Of a DNA stretch of 64,000 bases, positions 1 to 11,631 are shown piece after piece; positions within the stretch are counted from its first letter, which is position 1, and every line of letters starts with the position of its first letter. Source of the stretch: Cyathus striatus (taxonomy: Eukaryota > Basidiomycota > Agaricomycetes > Agaricales > Nidulariaceae). The translations under genes were made by a program, and so were the position numbers. The stretch spans positions 5,642,001-5,706,000 of the forward strand of contig JAOVFP010000002.1 in assembly GCA_025738555.1 (NCBI GenBank), written 5' to 3'. Below the pieces are notes generated by a model that was not told the origin of the DNA, made no database searches, and saw only the letters and a program-made list of their open reading frames with translations.

Positions 1-222
1 CCCTTCCACGCGAAAGTTGTAATACCTGATGGAATTATGAAGTATGGGAAACGGCTTGTTTTGTGGTGCCAGGAAGCTAAGGCGGGAGGAAATGGAAGCG
101 ATGTGTTCGTGCCACAAGTCCACCAAATGCAGCTGTCTTGCCTAAGATCTCCCTCGGATCCGAGCAGATCGTTCAGTCCCAATAATGGGACATTGTACAA
201 CTCTGAGTTTGAAGGCCTGTGA
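1..222 (+). CDS. Possible 3' end of a gene entering from the left edge
   Basis: The reading frame starting at base 1 is open without a stop up to TGA at 220-222, giving about 73 residues. It has no recognisable domain or motif. It could be the last exon of a gene whose body lies left of the window, or simply a chance open frame, since the next 1.6 kb holds nothing recognisable. I see no splice acceptor that forces an exon boundary. Confidence 0.2.
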   Translation, partial: PFHAKVVIPDGIMKYGKRLVLWCQEAKAGGNGSDVFVPQVHQMQLSCLRSPSDPSRSFSPNNGTLYNSEFEGL

Positions 223-1862
223 TCTAATGGTTATGGGTTATGTAGGCGCAAATTCCTGGTTTCATCAAGGTTTCATTCCAAACTCCATCGGAACGCGATT
301 ATATGCGACTGGAATTGTACCAGTATGCAGTCACTCTTTCCCGGAAGTCTTTTTTATGATTTTATCGCAACGTCGGAAGTTGGTGCAACACCGAAAAGCT
401 TCAAAAAGCTCGAAAGACCTCTTATCTCAACGACAACCATCACGCTCCACCCCTCCACAAAATAACAGTTGAGTCGTCTGCGTTATTTGTGGGTAACCAA
501 ACGATTTGACCCCAATAGAACTTGATACAAACTTGCCCAGAGTAGCGAGCGTAGTCAAAGTTGAACATTGAAACCACTAAAGCAATTAGCTATATCGGTC
601 GTGCATGAAGCTCAACTGGATATTGCATGCTTGCCATCTCATAAGTCATCATCGCTACATAACTGCTTCAAGCCATTTAACGACTCAGAGCTGAAGCAGT
701 CAAGAATAAGGATAGTATATGGGAACATAACAGCACCGAAGCACTGAACAGCCTTAGATGATTTGTCTACAATCATAATGAAGAAAGACAGAGCCCTACC
801 AAACCCACTGAATCCAAGTCGAAGAAAAGAAGACGGAAAACTCCTACGGCCCACGGGCTGCAAACAATGGGAGAGAGAACAATCAGATAATTCCAAAACA
901 ATGCAAACAAGACCTCATTTTACTCTTACTAGTTTCTTTGTATTTTGCCTTGTTCATTGACATGGCTTCTTGTGCATCATCACTGCTGTAGCTTGCATTG
1001 GTTAGCTGTTATGTGTATACCTCGTAGTAGATCATTAATAGTAACACCTACTCTCCTTGGAAGCTGGAATATTTCACATTGTGTAACTGTTGTGAATGTA
1101 GTCATTGAATTTAGTCCTTCCGTGTGTAAAATTCTGTATAAGATTGGTAGGTTTTAGCAAGCTTTAGGAAGTTGGTTTTCAAAGTGTGCAGTTCGAACTT
1201 CGAATGAACAACAAACGAAAGTTGTTGTGTGACTTTGGCCGTATTTACTCTATCATTTATTTAAACACAGCTTGTTTTGGTTCTGATGTCAGATGACCGC
1301 TCAACGCGATAATCGATTTGTCGGAACATTCTGAGTTTTATAGCATAAGTATTTCCCTTGATATTTCCGATGGGATTCCAAGTGCCCATGCGATGTACAA
1401 ACGATGTGTATCAAATGCTTCTCCTATTCCTATTTTTATCAGTAAGAAGCCGAGTTGCTGTATAAATTCTCGAAGGCCGCTGGTCGCTAGAACAAGGACT
1501 CGTTCAAGGCAGGCACACACTTTTGTGTAGTTACTATGGAGCCAGTTTCCAACAAGCTAGTTTTACATGTTTGTTCTAACCTTTGGCTGTGCTATCTATA
1601 CCTGTATGCGCTTGTCTAGGGAAATCCAGAGGTTCTGTATCCCGATTGCGAAACATTCTATTGTCGACAATGGCCTTAGGATATGCAGCGGTCACATTGC
1701 CATGTGTTATGTTCTTCATGACATATACATTTTGGGTTATTTCTAGGCCCAAGCGCACCACACAGCTTATTCACAGCCTTAAATAATGGGAGTATAAGTA
1801 CACACTAACCTCCCATCTGATTGAACCATTTTTCAACCTCCTGAAATATTTCCTCTCTACTC
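223..1862. other. Intergenic, no gene recognised
   Basis: Only short open frames on both strands, none with a recognisable motif, consistent splice sites or compositional bias toward coding. The last part (about 1790-1862) is presumably the promoter and 5' leader of the vWA gene that starts at 1863. Confidence 0.5.
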
Positions 1863-3076
1863 ATGGGTAACTCGAATTCTAGCTCAATGCACGTGACTAG
1901 TGAAAGCCAATACACGTCAAATCCACATCAGACTCAGAAGCGTTCAACCGATGAACACGATATTTCGATAGAATCTACAGTGCCACCCTCCTACGATGAA
2001 GCCATAGGGTCAAGTTCAACTCCAGGTTCAAACAACTGGCGGCGTAAGTGTAAGCCGAGTGAGTATTAAACCTTCGCTTCATCTATTCTGTAGGTATTAA
2101 CAATACAGAATCAAAACTCTCCGAGGATAATGCACTACAGACGTTGTCGAAGTACGACATTGTCTTTATTGTCGATGATTCGGGTTCAATGACAGGCTCG
2201 CGGTGGACAGAAGTGAGCATACGTGCATTTTTATAGACTCTCCATGTTAATGATAGCTTCGTACGACGTAGGCCGAGCAAGCATTGGCGAAGCTAGTCGA
2301 AAAAGTAGCCAAATATGATAATGATGGAGTGGACATCTATTTCTTAAATAACAAACGCACTGGAAATGGTTTAAATGTGAGTACGCAGGTTAGATGTTAG
2401 TAATGGACAGTGTGATTAATCCTTGTCTTCAGAGCGCTCAGGCCGTTTACAGCTTCTTCGGTTCTGTTACACCTGATGGGATGACACCGATAGGTGCCCG
2501 TCTAGAACAAATAGCGGGTAAATATGTCCGCGAAACGATACCAATATATGTCGAGCACCCTGATGATCTTAATGAGTATGTGAAGCCTGTTGTTTATGTT
2601 GTTATCACGGATGGTTGTCCTAGTAAGCTCCCCTATATTGTTAAATTTCAGATTTCTTGACTTATGAATGGTCTAGCCGATGATCCAGGCACTGTAATTG
2701 AGGGAATAGCGAAGCGATTGGACCAGAATAATTTCCCTGTAAGCCAGGTAGGCACTTTTATATGATTACATTTTTATATTTCTGGTCGTATTAACGTTTT
2801 CAAGGTGGGTATCCAGTTTGTTCAAATCGGCAACGATCTTTCAGCAACAAGATTTCTGAAGAAGCTTGATGACGAACTATCACCAATGAAAGGAATCCGG
2901 GTGCGTTCATCTCTGAAAAGGATCCGGGGAAGAAATATACTGATCCACTTTATTAGGACATTGTTGATACTACCCCGTACAAAGGAGTATTGAACGATGA
3001 AATGCTGATTAAGGTTATGCTTGGGGGAATCAACAAGAGAGTCGACAGGGACGGAGGTAAAGCGATGATGTTTTAA
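1863..3076 (+). CDS. von Willebrand factor A domain protein with PPxY motif
   Basis: Seven exons join in frame: 1863-2043, 2094-2212, 2272-2376, 2433-2622, 2677-2747, 2805-2900, 2957-3076, giving about 293 residues. All introns are GT..AG and 45-60 bp. The N-terminus MGNSNSSS fits an N-myristoylation signal (Gly2, Ser6). It is followed by a Ser/Thr-rich stretch and PPSYDEA, a PPxY motif of the kind bound by WW domains of Nedd4/Rsp5-type ubiquitin ligases. The vWA domain starts at KYDIVFIVDDSGSM and has all three metal-site elements: DxSxS (DDSGS), the Thr in DGMTPIG, and the Asp in ITDG. The protein is therefore probably a membrane-tethered, metal-binding adhesion or scaffold protein. Stand-alone vWA proteins with PPxY are common in Agaricomycetes, but their role is unknown. 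The gene appears intact. Confidence 0.85.
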
Positions 3077-3551
3077 AAAATATATGGGTACGCGAGAGCT
3101 TTGGGCTATAAAAGCAGGGCCCAGGGTGCCTTATGCAACTCATTGTCATACCTGAGAGTTGCCGCCTGAGGCATACTTCGCATGATGTTTTTATTTTTAT
3201 GTATTGAATTCATATTATATGATAATTATCACTCTGCATAAATCTGGGTTTACTTACATTACTTAAGACCAAATTAAAGCAAGTTGATATGGAAATTAAC
3301 ATGTACTAATCCATTGGTGTAAACACCGCAATCTCACCGTCATCACATTGCATATGCAGGTGTACACTCAGTCTAATTAACTTCGTGAAAAGTCGCGTAG
3401 GTGACGTAGGCGAAGAGTATCGCGTGCATCGTGTCATGTCGAGGTCGTCGCTTATCGAAATTTGAAACAGGGGCTGATCCTTGTTGATTCAGAAGTAAAA
3501 TATGATATTCCTCGACTTCAACGGCAACCATCTTCATCCAAAAAGTACACT
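3077..3551. other. Intergenic, no gene recognised
   Basis: AT-rich 3' flank of the vWA gene and 5' flank of the SAP-like pseudogene. I see no coding frame, repeat or RNA gene. Confidence 0.5.
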
Positions 3552-4655
3552 ATGGATGCAAAGGCACATCTGATTCATAACCAGGGATTTTAGCACCATG
3601 CCGGAAAATTCTATGTTGAAATTGAACACTGCAGACCACACACGCAACATGTACGAGCTGATCCAGTCAAACTGTACCACCTCCTCACTACGACATTCTA
3701 TACTGTGGGAAGGCATACATGGATTGACAAGCCCGTTCACTTTTATCACGCACAGCTCAAGCATCATGGAATACGGGATTGGAAGACGAAGGATGCAGCA
3801 AAAAGGAGACTTTTGGCCGCGTTTAGGAATGGCCCAAATGGAAAAAAGATTATCCCTATTCCGTCAAATATTTTGGAATTGGAGAAGCAGATGAAGGAAT
3901 ATTGGACGAAGTTGAACACGGACGACGGCGAGGATGCAGATGAAGGAGAACTGATGGATGAAGAGGAGCGTGAGAATGAGGAAGAGTGCGTGGAAGGAGA
4001 AGAACTTACAGATGAGAACGAGGCTGCAAGAGCAAGATATTTTCTAAAGGTTACTTGGATCAACAGAGAAATTGCGATTGCAAAAGCACGAATGGTAGAA
4101 GTAAAAGCTAAAATTGACTACTATAACGCCAGTCTTGAAGAGGTTAATGACGTTGATGAGGGCATGATTGAACACGAAGACGTGGATAACAGTGAAGCTG
4201 AAAATGAAGACGAAGATAGGGGCGATGCTGAGGACATAGACGAACTGAACGACAATGACGACGATGTTGTAATCCCGGTCATGGTCCTTCAAACACGCAG
4301 AGCACTATTTAGCTTAAAAAAACCCATCGCTGAATGCCTTCTCGATGCGGTTCTTGCTCAACATCCAGATGCAGAGCTTACACTCAGGTCAGAACTGATG
4401 AAAGTTTCTGTGGCAATCAAAGACACATTGGGTAGCGCGGTCGAATATCCAGAACCAACCAGTACGAGAACGAAGGAGAGGAGCACCATAGAAAGATCAT
4501 CTAATAGAGGGCTTTCTTCACAACAGTCCCAGTCGTTGGCACGAATGAAGATTGCTAATAAATCCACTGGGGGTCTCGCTGCGGATCCGAATCCCTGGCC
4601 ACTTGTAGCAGTACGTTTATATAACAACTATTGTGCCGGAGTCGTTTTAAACTAA
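3552..4655 (+). pseudogene. SAP-like / H3-tail family member, broken by an in-frame stop
   Basis: This is an outlying copy of the family that fills 22.5-44.9 kb. The frame from ATG 3552 gives the family N-terminus (IHNQGF, then KFYVEIEHC), but a TAG at 3591-3593 falls where intact members read GFSYY. After the stop the frame runs on through a SAP-like helix pair (FYHAQLKHHGI...AAKRRLLAAF), NILELEKQMKEYW, a long Asp/Glu-rich stretch and the helical LQTRRALFSLKKPIAECLL segment. A decayed H3-tail segment (ARMKIANKSTGG) sits just before a family-type donor site (GTACGT at about 4612). The next exon enters with a stop in the expected phase, so the NLS-like exon and the C-terminal beta domain are missing. 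I read it as a decayed copy. A later start at 3598 lies in another frame and does not rescue it. Confidence 0.7.
4539..4574 (+). other. Decayed histone H3-tail-like segment
   Basis: Codes ARMKIANKSTGG. Against H3 residues 1-13 (ARTKQTARKSTGG) this matches with one residue missing and three replaced. It is followed by DPNPWP, as NPPWP follows the motif in the copy at 41.8 kb, so it is in the homologous place in the protein. Confidence 0.5.
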
Positions 4656-5800
4656 CTTACCTTGACAGTAACGTCGCTGTTGGACCTTCTTGTTCCAACC
4701 TGGACCCAAATGTGATTTCCCTAACTAGTAACTTGGACAATGAGGAGTCACTGCGTATGCAGCAGGATGGTGGGAGGACTGCGGAAAATCATCCGTCATG
4801 GCGAAAACGAATAAGAAAGATTAATTTACCTTTTTCACCCACCGCTGATCGCGAAGGTCATACAAAACCTTGGAGTCAAGCTTCAGTGCAACGTGCTCCA
4901 AAGAAACAGAAATAAGCCGATGGCAAAAGCATGGCCATCTATGTAATGGCGGTCCATCTGAAACTCTCACACATTGAGCCGAGCTTAAGCAATGGCGCCT
5001 TTAACTGATCACCATTGATGCTGTTTTTATGTGGTTGGAATATTTTGAGCTTAGAGTGTTTTTGATTATTGAATTTGGAATCCGACGGTTATATGGCGTA
5101 ACAGAAGTTGGATACGTTCTAAACTCAATCTTCTTGTCTCCGCCACTGTTCCTATGCAAGGGAATAAAAAATAAGTTTTCCGTGCTACACTACGTTAATC
5201 AAAACCCTACCTACTACGAAAGGTAGCCTCGATACTTCGGAAAGAATTTGCTGTGTTTCTGCGTTTTAGTTGCATCTTATCGTATTCGAAGCCAATTTGA
5301 ATGCAAGGCATTTTGGCATCAGTCGTACGACTCGAGATGTCTCCTAATATGGCAAGAACATTCAGGAACAGCTCAGCCGGGAGCAGGCGATTTTGGTGAT
5401 GTGGTGTGGTTGGACGATGGGGACGTCGAGGTTACGTGGTCAGATTAAAAATGAAAGGTTTTCGTTTTTGCCGTTGGGTGAGGGACCAGCCAGCTCTCTC
5501 CGAACCACTATCTGTACCATTGTGTAGGTGAGCAATGAATCATTGACAAGCTTTATAATAAGACCACAGAAAGCCGAGGAGAGAGAGATGTACGTTAGTA
5601 GCATTTACAGTTTTTCACCGAGTGGAGAACACATTGTGCGAAAAGCAAACGAGGGGAAGTTTGCATTCTTGGGTTTTTCTACCGTTTCCTTGGACTGAGA
5701 TAGATAATACTTCGAGATACCCAGGCCATGACCATTGACTATGTGGATCCGGAAGGAAAGACAGAGCATGTTTGCGGCATTTAATGGTCGGAATCATGTA
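4656..5800. other. Intergenic, no gene recognised
   Basis: Contains an open frame at about 4680-4917, ending in a basic APKKQK tail that resembles the family's basic KKQK exon in position. This may be a remnant of the pseudogene's downstream exon in a shifted frame. The rest shows no recognisable gene. Confidence 0.4.
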
Positions 5801-6940
5801 GGTTCACTTACGGCAACCGGTCTGAATGAATGAAACGAAGATTCAGAAAAACTTGTGCATTCTAACATCTTGAGTCATTTTGCGGATATTCCCAACTTGG
5901 ATATATAACACGCCATAACTTGCGGATCCATCCCGAGGCGAAGAGACTCTTGGGCCTTTAGTGTGAAGATGTTCTTGGGGACCAGTGAGATACTAAACAA
6001 TACTCCAATATACTCACAGTCTTCGTATCCGCATAAGATCCAACTCCATTGGGAGGAAAGAGGTATACAGGCCAAACCCGAGCGGTTCACAGGTCTTGGA
6101 GAATCTACCATAGATCTCCCTGTCCCTTCAGCCCTTCAACCTTAGGCCTTGAGCCTTACGAAGTTGCGAACTAGCCCAGTTGTTGGTAAATGTGTTGTAT
6201 GGATAAATGTGTACATTATGTAGGGAAAGTAGGAAACTGGCAATATTCAAGAAAACGCGGAGGAAAACAAGATTGAAGACTCGATTATTTGACGACGTAG
6301 CTGATTTCCACGTCCCGCCTTTGATTCTCTTTTACTAGTGGACCTCTGGCAGTTAGCGCGCTGTTGGGATTGACCTCAAATCTCTTGAATGAAGTAAATT
6401 GAAGTCATAAAAAATGAATCCATTTAAGAGTTGACTAGGACTGGTCTGTCTCTGAATGGACAAACATAAGATGGTATCTGAACGAGTCGGTCAGTGTCGA
6501 TGTAGAGTTGTTGAAGTATCGAAGTACGAGACTTGATCGAGACTGTTACTGTCAAACAAGCTGAGTTTTAAGTAAACGTTAACGTCCATAGACAACACGC
6601 TCAAATAATAACCAAATAATTCCACAAGCTAACCTTCAAGTTTGCAACTCTGCCATCGCAAGTATAGTCACTAACTTTTCAGTACTCAGTGTTCACACTG
6701 AAGCCTGACTACAACTTACAAGTCTGCACGCGACTAATTCCCACTTCTCAACGTCGAGCGACCAGAGTCATTGGTTATACTTATACGCAAATAACTAGGC
6801 GATGTGAGTAAGCAATTTATCAGCTAATTCAATGAAGACATATTGTAGTAAGTACTACTTAATACTTAGGAAGTAGTAATTGGTAATAATTGCGGCCATC
6901 ACAAGGCTACCAACCTCATTCTCGTTCAAAAACCTGCATC

Positions 6941-7033
6941 GCGCGCGTGTACTTTAGAATGAATTCTTTCCCCTCCCTTCGTCCGTTCTTCCTTTAATTT
7001 CTTCTCCAAAGCCAAAACGGATAGAGGAACGAG
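6941..7033 (-). pseudogene. Relic of a SAP-like family gene
   Basis: About 90 bp aligns by eye at roughly 80 percent with 44506-44600, the EENLKEDRTEEKELILKYTRA region of the divergent family member at 43.3-44.9 kb. The frame is broken and nothing on either side matches, so this is a small embedded fragment. It is duplicated with the unit (see 12611-12703). Confidence 0.45.
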
Positions 7034-7274
7034 CCGATCAGGAGCTCCAGGAACTTATTCTCATTCTGCAGTTGTATCCGACACACAATGATCATCCTTA
7101 CAATTTAGTCCAAGCCATCCTTTTTATAGTAGGCTAGAGAATCGATAAATATCATTTATTTTCTTTATGGAAAACGAGTAAAGTCAAGAGAGTAAGTCAA
7201 GTACATAGATGGCCAATATACGGCTTCATTGCAAGGTACACAATTTATATGGAGGACATCAAGATACATACTGC

Positions 7275-9626
7275 TCACTTGAGCAACCCTCGACACCTAT
7301 CATCCTCCCGAATCAACTGAAACAATTTAATCTGCTCCAGAATGTCGTTCCACATTCCGGCTGTTTCGCTGGATGCAGGCGACGATAGCGTCTCTAGGTG
7401 AGGGAAGAGCAAGTTGAGATATCTTGCAATTCGCGTCCTACTTTGCTTATCGTCGACACTCGTATCACAATCTACGCTCAACATCTTCAAACCATGTAGA
7501 AGCCCGAACGTGGCTCCCGATCTGTCAGGCAGCTCGGGGAGAGTGGTCAGGTCCACCTGGATCTTAATGTATTCAAGAAGTGGACAGTGCTTTGCGATGG
7601 AGTGAATCATGTCCAAACTCGCTCCAGTAGTCCGGCCAATGGGAAGACGAAGGTGTCGGATCTTGGGCCATCCTTGGACTATCCCGCCAAGCAGTGACGA
7701 GAGCTCGATGATTGGGATCGAAGATGACGACTGCTCGTCCACTGCAAGCACAAAGTTCTCCAGGCTCTCTTGCCAGCAAGAACACGTAAGATCTGCTATA
7801 CAACTTAATGTTCGCTGCCATCCACCATCCTTAGCGGAAGCTGCGGTGGGCGTCACTTCCGCCTCGATATCTTCAGGACTTTTCACTACTTTGGCAGCTT
7901 GAACTCGATCTACTTCGTGATCCGAGACAAGTAAATGATGAGCACTCTTCAATGTGGATAGCTCTGAACTGCATCTTGTCACTTCCTCCTTCCAAGATTC
8001 TATCTGTTTTTTTGCAGCCTTGATTTTCTTATTATTTCCCCCGGAGGAAAATTCCTTTTCCAATTTCGTCCTGGCCTCCTGCAGCATTTTCCGAGACGCA
8101 CCAGAATTCTTAAGCTTCTTAATTCTTCTTTCGATGAGCTTCATGCGTCTTTCTTCCTGTACCTGCGCTAACATGCGCTCCGCTGTTTGAAGCTTCGATT
8201 TTGCTCCTGAGAGTTTCACTCTCGCAGCGTCGACCTTTCTTTGAGAAACCCGAATCGCTGACTCCTTTTCATGTGCTCGTTTCTCCGCAGCTAGTCTCTC
8301 TGACATTTCTCGCTCCTTCTGTCTTTGTTTCAGTTGTTCGACACGCTCGTGGCGCATCCGAAGCTCTTTGAGTCGAGCTTTTTCTTGTATAGACGCATCA
8401 TCAGATGGGTGCGTGATCACGCTCAGCCGGAGAGTACGAAGGTCTCGCGAAGACACGAGGCTGACGGCCTCGTATACGAGATGAAGTGATCCTGTGATTC
8501 TTAGGCTTTGTAACCTGGGAAATCCGGTAATGTCTTTCGCGGGATCCCAGGACTTGGACGAAGCAGGAACTGGAGTCCGCTCAATGATATTCAGCACCTC
8601 CAGTAGCGGAAGTGTAGCCAGATGTCTGAGAACTTTCAAGTTGCTGTCAATGGCGAGGATGTCGTCAAACTCAACGTGTCGCAGCTGCTTCAGTTGGAAC
8701 ACAGGAAGTAGTGCGTCCTCTGAGAGCTGGATTGGTCCACGAAGTTCAAGATGTTCGATTGAAGGGGCTTCGAATGGAATGGTGGCCAAGAATGATTCGA
8801 CAACGTGAACCGCTGCTGTCGGCACGTAGCCGATCTCTAAATGCGTCAAGCTCGGGCTAAACAAGAGTGGGAAGTAGTGTAACTGGGATGATAAAAACAG
8901 AAGCCGGACAAAATCCAGAGATGGAAAAAGGGGAGTGGGAACGTGTTGAAGAAACCTGATATAAGCATCAGGTGGAATGTCCTTGGGCTGAGGTCCTACG
9001 AAATGAATGAACTTTGTGACCTTGGATGCAAACTCCTTAACACGCTTGACGTCATCCTTTGTAATTTCACCACTTAACACCTGTAGAGAGGCACGTTACT
9101 TCAAGAACTTTCACATTACGAGACTACGTACGTAGTGACCGTTGATGTTCTTCCAAGCTGGGAGTAAGTCGAAGAGAGGTGTGATAGAATTTAATTCTAG
9201 GCCCTCTTCCTTACTTTCAATCTTACATCATGATAGCATTAAAAACAGTTACACTTTTTGAGAAGCAAGAGGACATACGTTAGTGGTTTCCATTGGTTCT
9301 TTCAATGCACGTGCAGGTTGTTCCTCACAACCGCTCCTTTCCTGCAACTCCAACGTTTCAGCTATAATATATGCAACAGGTCTGTCTTCCTTAGGCAGAG
9401 TTATTTCAGTGTACGATTCAACGGGTGGCTTTAGGAGAGAAACATTTGTATTTGCGATATCTTGGTGAACTCGGGCGCTTATAGGGCTATCGAGGGAGGA
9501 AGCATTCGAATGGTCCTCTAAAGCTCCCACACTTTCAATGGATTCCACATCAGAATCCTCCCGCAGGTCACCGAAAGAGCTGAGACTGCTCATGGGGGAG
9601 GGTACAGATATCGCATCCACTACCAT
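7275..9626 (-). CDS. LRR / coiled-coil / LRR protein, F-box-derived (paralogue 1)
   Basis: Three exons: 9279-9626, 9132-9221 and 7275-9080, about 747 residues. Exon 1 is an acidic Ser-rich leader of about 116 residues. Exon 2 (30 residues) holds the helix SITPLFDLLPAWKNINGHY. Exon 3 begins VLSGEITKDDVKRVKEF, which resembles the segment after the F-box in basidiomycete F-box LRR proteins. It continues with leucine-rich repeats (LSPSLTHLEI, SIEHLELRGP, LRHVEFDDI), a coiled coil of about 150 residues rich in Glu/Lys/Arg (about residues 230-390 of the exon), and a second LRR half (IRHLRLP, LLEYIKIQVDL). No canonical F-box is seen, so a substrate-adaptor role is uncertain. It is divergent to a plus-strand paralogue and nearly identical to paralogue 2 outside the coiled coil. 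Confidence 0.75.
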
Positions 9627-9847
9627 GAGCTATTGAGGAAATAGAGCGGGATTCATCAAGTTAATCGTGATCTTTTTATACAGTTCTGGGCGCTAGAATT
9701 GAGATTCAGAAGGCACCCTCACAGCTTAATGCATCATCCCATGCCGTTACACACGCTAAAATTAGTTGCTGGTTAGAGACAGTGATCATGAGACTTGGGC
9801 TTGATCATGAATGACGCGAACCTGAGCCCCTGTGACTGTATCGGCAA

Positions 9848-10866
9848 CACTGCAGGAGGTGGCTTATATAAGTTAAGAATATGGCATGAGCATTTGACAA
9901 TTAAACTAGAAAAAATATCAGATTTTAATCTCAGAGCTTATGGCAAGTATTTATGTATTATATTCCTTGATATGAGCAATTTTTATCTCAAAGATTTATT
10001 TTAAATATCTTCAGCATATTGCTTTATGATCTTAAGGAGAATATTTTAGTAATTTGTCTTACATATGTCTCATGATTAATCTGTAAATGAGATCACAGAA
10101 TAAAATATCAATAAACTCTCAGGTCTTATTAATAAGAAACTGTCAGAATATATAGAGAAGATATATGAAAATTAATCAAAGCTTACTCAGGATATAACCC
10201 CAGAGTATATTGTGATCAGCAGACAGGTGCATCAAGGTATACTTTTCGATTTCCGGCATTCCTCTTGTTTTTGTTCCTTTTAGAAGCACTACACCAAAAT
10301 AGGCACCCATTTCTCATCATTGACATATCTATCTGCTCATACCATGTCTCTCTTGAAGACATGGTGTGATTAGTCCACAAAGCAGGCATTGAAAGTGTGA
10401 AGCTTGCTTTAGGATACTATCAATGTCAGGTTATTGCAAAAAGGCTCAAGGGGAGTGCCATAAATGGAAGATTATACATTGATGTGCCTGCCCACTGATC
10501 ACAATATACTCTGGGGTTATATCCTGAGTAAGTTTTGATTAATTTTCATATATCTTCTCTATATATTCTGACAGTTTCTTATTAATAAGACCTGAGAGTT
10601 TATTGATATTTTATTCTGTGATCTCATTTACAGATTAATCATGAGACATATGTAAGACAAATTACTAAAATATTCTCCTTAAGATCATAAAGCAATATGC
10701 TGAAGATATTTAAAATAAATCTTTGAGATAAAAATTGCTCATATCAAGGAATATAATACATAAATACTTGCCATAAGCTCTGAAATTAAAATCTGATATT
10801 TTTTCTAGTTTAATTGTCAAATGCTCACGCTATATTCTTAACTTATATAAGCCACCTCCCGCAGTG
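9848..10866. mobile_element. Non-autonomous CACTA-type foldback element
   Basis: The ends are CACTGCAGGAGGTGGC and its near-perfect inverse GCCACCTCCCGCAGTG, flanked by direct CAA (9845-9847 and 10867-10869). The inverted arms are about 360-370 bp each and nearly identical. The unique centre is about 280 bp (10218-10494) and has no transposase frame. The matching position in duplication unit 2 (15535-15537) has a single CAA and no insert, confirming a 3-bp target duplication. CACTG..CAGTG ends with 3-bp duplications fit the CACTA (EnSpm/CMC) superfamily. A transcript through it would form a long hairpin. Confidence 0.85.
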
Positions 10867-10992
10867 CAAGTGCCGCATTATTTGTCAAGAGCTTTCACTT
10901 ACTTATTTGGTTAACGCGTTCGAACACTCAAGCGCGACGCTCTGAATTGGCTCTGAATTGGCTCCTATCCTTGCCTTACCTTTCTGAACTTT

Positions 10993-11631
10993 ATGGACGC
11001 GATGTCAGACTCAACTAGCAGTTTTATCTCCATAGAAGAAGAAACAATTATATCTGATTTCGATTCCATTGACATTCCAGTAGAATCTGAAACTATTACT
11101 GCTCAAGAAGCCCCTGAGCCACCGACAGCGTCATTCACGACAAATGACGCGTCCGACGCCGAAAGCCTGAGTTCTATCGCAGAAGTATCTTCTATGATTC
11201 ATCCTGCTGATATTTCTACTTCCTTGACTTTGTCTCCTGACAGTAAAGATGAGGATGTTTCGTCAGTTAATGACGTTCACGAACCGGAACATGACAACTT
11301 GAATGAAGCCGTGCTTGTGCCACCTCAGCCGGAAACCAATGAGGTATATCTGTTCCCTTTAAATGTTCATTCTATTTATGGTACCATCTTTCAGTTGAAA
11401 CCCAAGAAAGAGAGTCTACAGATACACTCACTTATTCCCTTGTTTGAATTACTGCCTGCATGGCGAGAAGAAGAAGGTCACTTTGTAGGTGTTATAGCGC
11501 CGTTATGTTTTCAGCAACGTTCTTACTGATGCGTAATCCAGGTTCTGGATGGTGAAATTACGGACGACGATGTGATGCGTGTAGAGGAGTACGCAGAGAG
11601 AGTTACAGGATTTATCTTCCCGAGCACCGAG
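10993..11631 (+). pseudogene. 5' fragment of LRR paralogue, cut at the duplication junction
   Basis: Near-identical to the first 620 bp of the gene at 15662. It has the same MDAMSDSTSS leader, the same two introns, the IHSLIPLFELLPAW helix and the start of exon 3 (VLDGEITDDDVMRV). At 11631/11632 the sequence jumps from the codons for PSTE into the 3'-flank sequence also found at 5801. The LRRs, coiled coil and C-terminus are therefore lost. It may still be transcribed from the divergent promoter. Confidence 0.8.

Larger units (their letters stand above)
5801..11631. repeat. Tandem duplication unit 1 (about 5.8 kb)
   Basis: From GGTTCACTTAC at 5801 the sequence is repeated, in the same order and orientation, from 11632 onward: the 3' flank, a minus-strand LRR gene, a divergent promoter and the 5' part of a plus-strand LRR gene. 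The unit differs from unit 2 mainly by a 1,019-bp CACTA-type insertion (9848-10866) and by about 170 bp (near 5840-6000) that unit 2 lacks. It ends inside a gene. Confidence 0.8.

Noticed and set aside
5963..6145. Small repeated protein (also at 11657-11851)
   Set aside because: The repeat is explained by the tandem duplication of the flank. The two frames have different lengths and no coding signature.
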